Below are positions 35,401 through 41,400 of a DNA stretch of 64,000 nucleotides, one piece after another (the stretch's first letter is position 1; every line of letters begins with the position of its first letter). The translations under genes were made by a program, and so were the position numbers. The DNA comes from Ostrinia nubilalis (taxonomy: Eukaryota > Arthropoda > Insecta > Lepidoptera > Crambidae), in assembly GCF_963855985.1 (NCBI RefSeq), contig NC_087104.1, forward strand, positions 744,001 to 808,000, read 5' to 3'. The notes beneath the pieces are model-generated. The model saw only the letters and a program-made list of their open reading frames with translations. It was not told the origin of the DNA and searched no databases.

Positions 35401-38400
35401 TATTATTCTGTGGCCATACTACGTTGGCTCGTTCAGAAAAAGATGGAGACTTGGGTTTTCGTAGCGTAGTCATTGCTCTTTAGAAAAATTTCTCTATGAG
35501 CCCTTGACTGGTCCAGACATTAAACTGATGTATCTTGGGTGATACCGCTTTTTTGTGTGCAATAAATATTTTATATAAATAAATAAAATAAGTTATGTAG
35601 TATGGGAACCTTACCGTATTTGCATTCACTAGTTGGCGCCAGTGCCACTGGGGAGAGATAGAATCTTATTCGACTGTGGCGATCTAGTCAGTAGCGGCGT
35701 AAGGGGGGGCGGTGGGGGCGGTCCGCCCCGGGTGCCAGGCATCAGGGGGTGACAAAAGTCGCGCAGATTAGTACTCACTGGCGCATCTGCATGACAAAGA
35801 TCATGATACTTGGGTGCGATTGGTATCATTATAGCTGATTCGTACTAACATCTTTTTTCTTCAAGACGGTAACTCAAAAATCCTGGGGGGCACCAGACCT
35901 GACCATTCTGGGGTGCCATAACCCCGTATATGGGGGGGGGGGGGTGACCGCCCCGGGTGCCAAGCTATGCTACGCCGCCACTGGATCTAGTGAGTGCAAA
36001 ATGCGAAAATCCTCTTACTGTCCCAGCTCACCAGATAGCACCTTTATCCTTTTGGGATAAATTATAAAATAACGTCACTCATTCACTAACTCAATGAACC
36101 AAATCTTTGCTGATTTCAGAGCTACAAAAATAGTAATTTAGCAGTGAACATAATTTGTTTGTGTTGCAGGACGGCTTCGGTCACGACCCGTTCGCGCCCA
36201 GCGCAGACCCGTTTGCGGGCGATGCCTTTGCGCCCGCCGACAACAAGCCCAAGGCGAACGATGACGTAAGTAAAAGTATTTTGTAATTTCATTCTTTGGA
36301 AAAATCAAGTGGAATCAAATTATTGTTTCACATGGAGGTAAGATGTTTATCGTGTGATTAAAAGTCACATCAGCCACTCACACCGGGTGATAAACCGCAC
36401 GCAGCTTCGAGCAATCGTGATGCGTGGAAGTTTATGAGTAGCTTTACAACTTTAATGAGTTGATATAAAAAACTATTTTTTTATGATGATGATTACCTTC
36501 TATAAACAAATTAAGTCGCTGAGTTAGCTCGATGAATTAGCAAGCTGAAGTTGAAATGGGCAGGGTATATAGTATGCAGAACTGACGGCCGATGGGGCAT
36601 TGAGGTTCTGGACCCTCCTTGAGGTAGCAGGAAGATGCTGGATCATAGAGATATAGAGAGATGCCAACTAATGCGTTGAGTTCGAAACTCAGTGTTGCAT
36701 TAGAAATTCAAACACACAAAGAAATCAAAATATTTTCTCTCCACTGCGGTATCAGTACTCAAAGTTTGAATAATCTTTAGTACTACGCAGGCAATGTAAA
36801 CTGTTTACATTATGACGTCGCTGCTGTCATCATTGCTTTCACGAGCAACGTGTTCTGTTTTTGGGCATATTGCTGCGACACCGGCCCCGCTCCCTTGACA
36901 CATCTCCCTTTAGTTTCTGTGATCTATGCGCTGGATGTAGGCCGTTACCAACCGAGAGATGTGGAAATCATTGGCAGAGGCCTATGTTCAGCAGTGGACG
37001 TCCTGTATGCCTAAGATGCGCGCCGTGATAACTTTTATCGACGTCAAAATGTATGGGCAAAATCGATAAAATGGCGTGATAACCGCTTATGGCAGCGCGC
37101 ATCTTAGGCCTACTGTGGCTGAAATGATGATGATGACGATAATAATGAGGACTATCGTTTTTATACTTAACAGTTGGCACCCCTGGCGATTGACAGGGCC
37201 TTACTCTACAGTGGCGCCATCTTGATGAGTGCAAATGCGATAGTCCTCCTACCACTTTCGCGCTCACCAGTTGGTGCCACTGTCTTCGCTACTAGCAAGT
37301 GACAGGACCTTACTCTACAGTGGCGCTAATTGGTGAGCGCTAAAACGATAGCCCTCATTGAAATAAGTAGTTTATTTGAGGTGACAAAACAGTGACGTCA
37401 CTTGCTTGTAGTGCCATACAAAATCTATGGGAGAGTTTCGTTTTGACAGTTTTAAAAAGTACGTCAATTGAATGGTGGTGTCAACATGTCTATCCCGGGG
37501 TTATCCAGGGATCGCCTATATACAATCTCGTAATCCCGGGATTAGAAAAAAGGTCCGGGATCGAATCCTCTACTACTGTGTAAATCTAGCCTCGTGTGTT
37601 TCGATAAAAAACAGTCGCTTCAAAATCCGCAGGGCGCGTGGGAGTCGGACCCGTTCGGGTGCCCACGCGCGCCGGCCTGGCAGGCTCGGGCTCCGGCGCG
37701 GAGTCACCGACGCCCGTGCTGCCGCCCAATAATTTATTCCTATAACAAGTATAGAAGCTATACTTGTTATAGGAATAACTTATTCCTATAACCATGAATA
37801 GTTCTCAATTAGCGTTTCCGTTTAGCCATGCTTACCTCAGATTAGGTGTGTCATGCTAATATGGCCGCCATAGTAATACAACAGCGCGGGCCCGCGCTCG
37901 CGCCGCTTCTGTCCCGCTCCCGCGCCGCCTCGTTTGTCGTTCGGCAGTTGCAGTGCGGCGCGGTTGGAGCGCGGGCCCGCCAGGCCTGGCTCACTCCGCG
38001 CGGTACATCCGATAATTACCTACAGCGAAGCGCCCCGCCGGCGGGTATTATATCAGTCGAGTGTCACGCGCGCGCCCGTCAGGACGCTGGCGTGCGTTGT
38101 AGTAGGTACCTAATTCTATGATCGAAGTATTATTTAAAAATAGACATAAAGAGAAAGAAATATTGTGCGGCGTTCGGGTGTTTAAATTCGAAAAGAAATC
38201 TACCGGATTTATCTTTTTTTTCGCTTCTCAAAGATGCTGAAAGGTATGTTTGCCATGTACCTAGGTAATCAATAATTCTTAGGATAGTATAGGAACCTAA
38301 CCTACCATGACTACTGCTCAGAATGCGTTCGTTCGTTTCAGCCAAATGACGTCCACTGCTGGACAAAGGCCTCTCCCAAGGTTTTTCATAATGAATGCGT

Positions 38401-41400
38401 ACTTACCTACATACGTACCTCATTACATATAAGTAGATTAATTATTTTTTCACTAGACAGCAACCCTAACAGCGTAAGAAGAGTTCAGAGGCACGCGATA
38501 GAAAGAGACAAAACTTGTAGGTGAATAAAATTGTAGGTACGTAGTGCTGTGCGAGCTGAATTCCACTGTATCGCGTCGTAGCAAGACTCGCATTTATTTA
38601 AATCGTTTTGCGAAGTAATCCTTCTGTATCTGTACTATTACTTATTCTGTGGTCCCGCGTTCTTTGGTGTGACACACTTCAAAGAATCCCAACATTTACT
38701 GGTGCAGGGCGCGTGGGAATCCGACCCGTTCGCCGTGCTTCACGCGCCCACGCGTGCCAGCCTGGCGGGCGCGGGCGGTGGCTCCGGCGCGGAGTCGCCG
38801 ACGCCCGTGCTGCCGCCCAAGGCGCACAAGACGCCGCCGCCACGCCCCGCCCCGCCGCGACCCAACCCGCCGCACAAGGTAACACACAAACACGCTTATT
38901 GTCTTAGTAATAAGAGTTATATTTGGACGCTTATCTGTGTAATTAGAAAGAAACCTAACCCAACCCGCCGCACAAGGTACCACACAAACACACTTGTTGC
39001 GATAGCAATAAGAGTTATATTTGAACGCTTATCTGTGTAATTAGAAAGAAAGAAAGATACATTTATTACAACGGACATCACACAAATACAGGCAATTACA
39101 TAGACATGACAGTGGCACATAATAATAAAAGAAGAAAAAATAAAAACAAGAGCAAACTGAGCAGTGCCACCCATCCACCAACAAGATGCCCACTGCAACG
39201 GGACCCCACTCAGCATATGCCGTGGCCCACGGTGACGAAGGCCACGGCGCTGGTTTTCAGTGTGCCCCATGCCGAGTGAGGGTCACGGACCATTGATAAA
39301 ATAAATAAAATAGTGAGCTGCATAAAATTGTCTAGATAAACATACATAAATAGCGAAGATATCTCACTACAGGGTGTTAGGTAAATGGGTATATGAGCCG
39401 ACACTAGACCATGTTAACATGGTCATATAAATGGTATGGTGAAGTCAAGTTTGATATCATCATTTTGATTTTTTTAATTTTCATACAAAATAAATTTTAT
39501 AAAATCCGATTTGTATGAAAATTAAAATAATTAAAATGAAGATATCAATTTTCTGACTTCACCATACCATTTATATGACCACGTTAACATGGGCTTGTGT
39601 CGGCTCATATACCCATTTACCTAACACCCTGTATACTCGACGCAAAGACTCGTGGTCATAAGTAATTTTTGAAACAGAGATGCACACTCGCCAATATTTT
39701 ATTAGTTACTTCTAATCTTTTATTAATTACGGCCGCCCGCGACTTCGTACGTATGGACCCCGAAGCCCCTTATCACCCCTAAGTTTCAAGTTTTTTAAGA
39801 TTTTCCCGGAAATTATTCAAACTTTTCTCGCAGTAAAAACCATCCTTGGACTTTAACGAACATTTAAAAAAATAATTGGTAAGATTGCATTGGTCCAGGC
39901 GTTGTTGAGTTATGCGCTTACCAACTCATTTTGCGATTCATTTTTATATTATAGATTATTACGTAATATAAACAACGCTATGCCTGCCTCAGTGTGACGT
40001 CACCCATAACCAGTGTGAGTGCGAGAGAAAATGTGATTATGGACTGTTTTATTATTACACCGCCTGCCACGAGTGTTTGCGCTGAGTATAATATAAGGAC
40101 GACAGCACAACAAACTAAACATAGAGGCGTCTTATATCGTTGTAGTAGAGGCTGTTTTACAAAAAATATAGTCTGATGTGCTGCCGATTTCACTATAATT
40201 CAGTAGCTATTTCAGTCATTTAACTTTGTACAGTTAGCGTCAATAGTTCATGACACCCAAAGTACCCAATAAATTAACAACACGTCTTTGTTGCAATTAA
40301 AATAAGGTTGTCAACGTGTTATCAACTTTTTGGCCATTTGGGTGTCACGAACTGTTTCATGCTGACTGTACTAAAAATATTTCCTTCTGAGTATTTTCTG
40401 TACAGATCGACATTTACATAGATAAGCGTGATAAGTTTAAAACAACGCTGCTCGGTCACAAATTCAATTTTAAATATTTAGCCATTCAGATGAATCATAC
40501 TTGACTGTAATACAACAATGTGCCTCTCCCTAATGTATAATTTAATGACAGAAATGTTCGAATGCTGATGGGATCTGGTTATTCATGCTAAACTTTACAT
40601 AATATCAGTAATTAGTTTGTGACCAAGTAGTAAATAGCATTACAATATTGCACTCCAGAAGTGATGACATGATACTTATTTATGTCTACAACAATAATTT
40701 CAAAGTTTAGACCATTAATTTGATACATTTCATTGCTTCTTTCTGACCAAACTGTTTTAAATACGAATTTATGAAATGTTAATTGGACACTCTTAAATTG
40801 TGATTTTTTAATATCACTAGTAAACTAATTGGATGGTAAGCATAAAGCATCAATTTATATAAAATTAGTTAAAATTCGTTGTTACAGGTGTAATAAAACC
40901 TGATTTATAAATTATAGAGTAGAAATTCGATAAATTAATTGTTGTTTATGTGTCCTAGATTCGTCTCTTTGGAGAAAGCCATAAATGCATAATGTTTTAG
41001 TTATTAGTTTGTTGATAACTTTTCATTGGCTATGCATTTTTCATGCATTTCATGGTATGCTATGACTGCAACAAATATTAGATTTGAAATGTTTTTATGG
41101 CTTTCAACGAAATAGTATGTTATTTTTAAGTAAACATTTAATTTTCAGATTGATTTGGTTTTGTTTCGGTTATTCGTGTTTATTTGCCCCGCCCTCCCCG
41201 CGCCGCGCTTGCGAGCTCGAGTGACGTGATTAGTATCGCTATTTTATTTATCCCTTGTTTGCTAAAGAGAAAGTAAAGTGTATAAAGCCTTCAAGTAGTC
41301 AGCGTCAATCGTTCATGACACCTAAAGTAGCCAATAAGTTCGCAACTCGTCTTTGTTACAATTGGAATAAGGTTGTGTTGTCAACTTATTGACCACTTAG

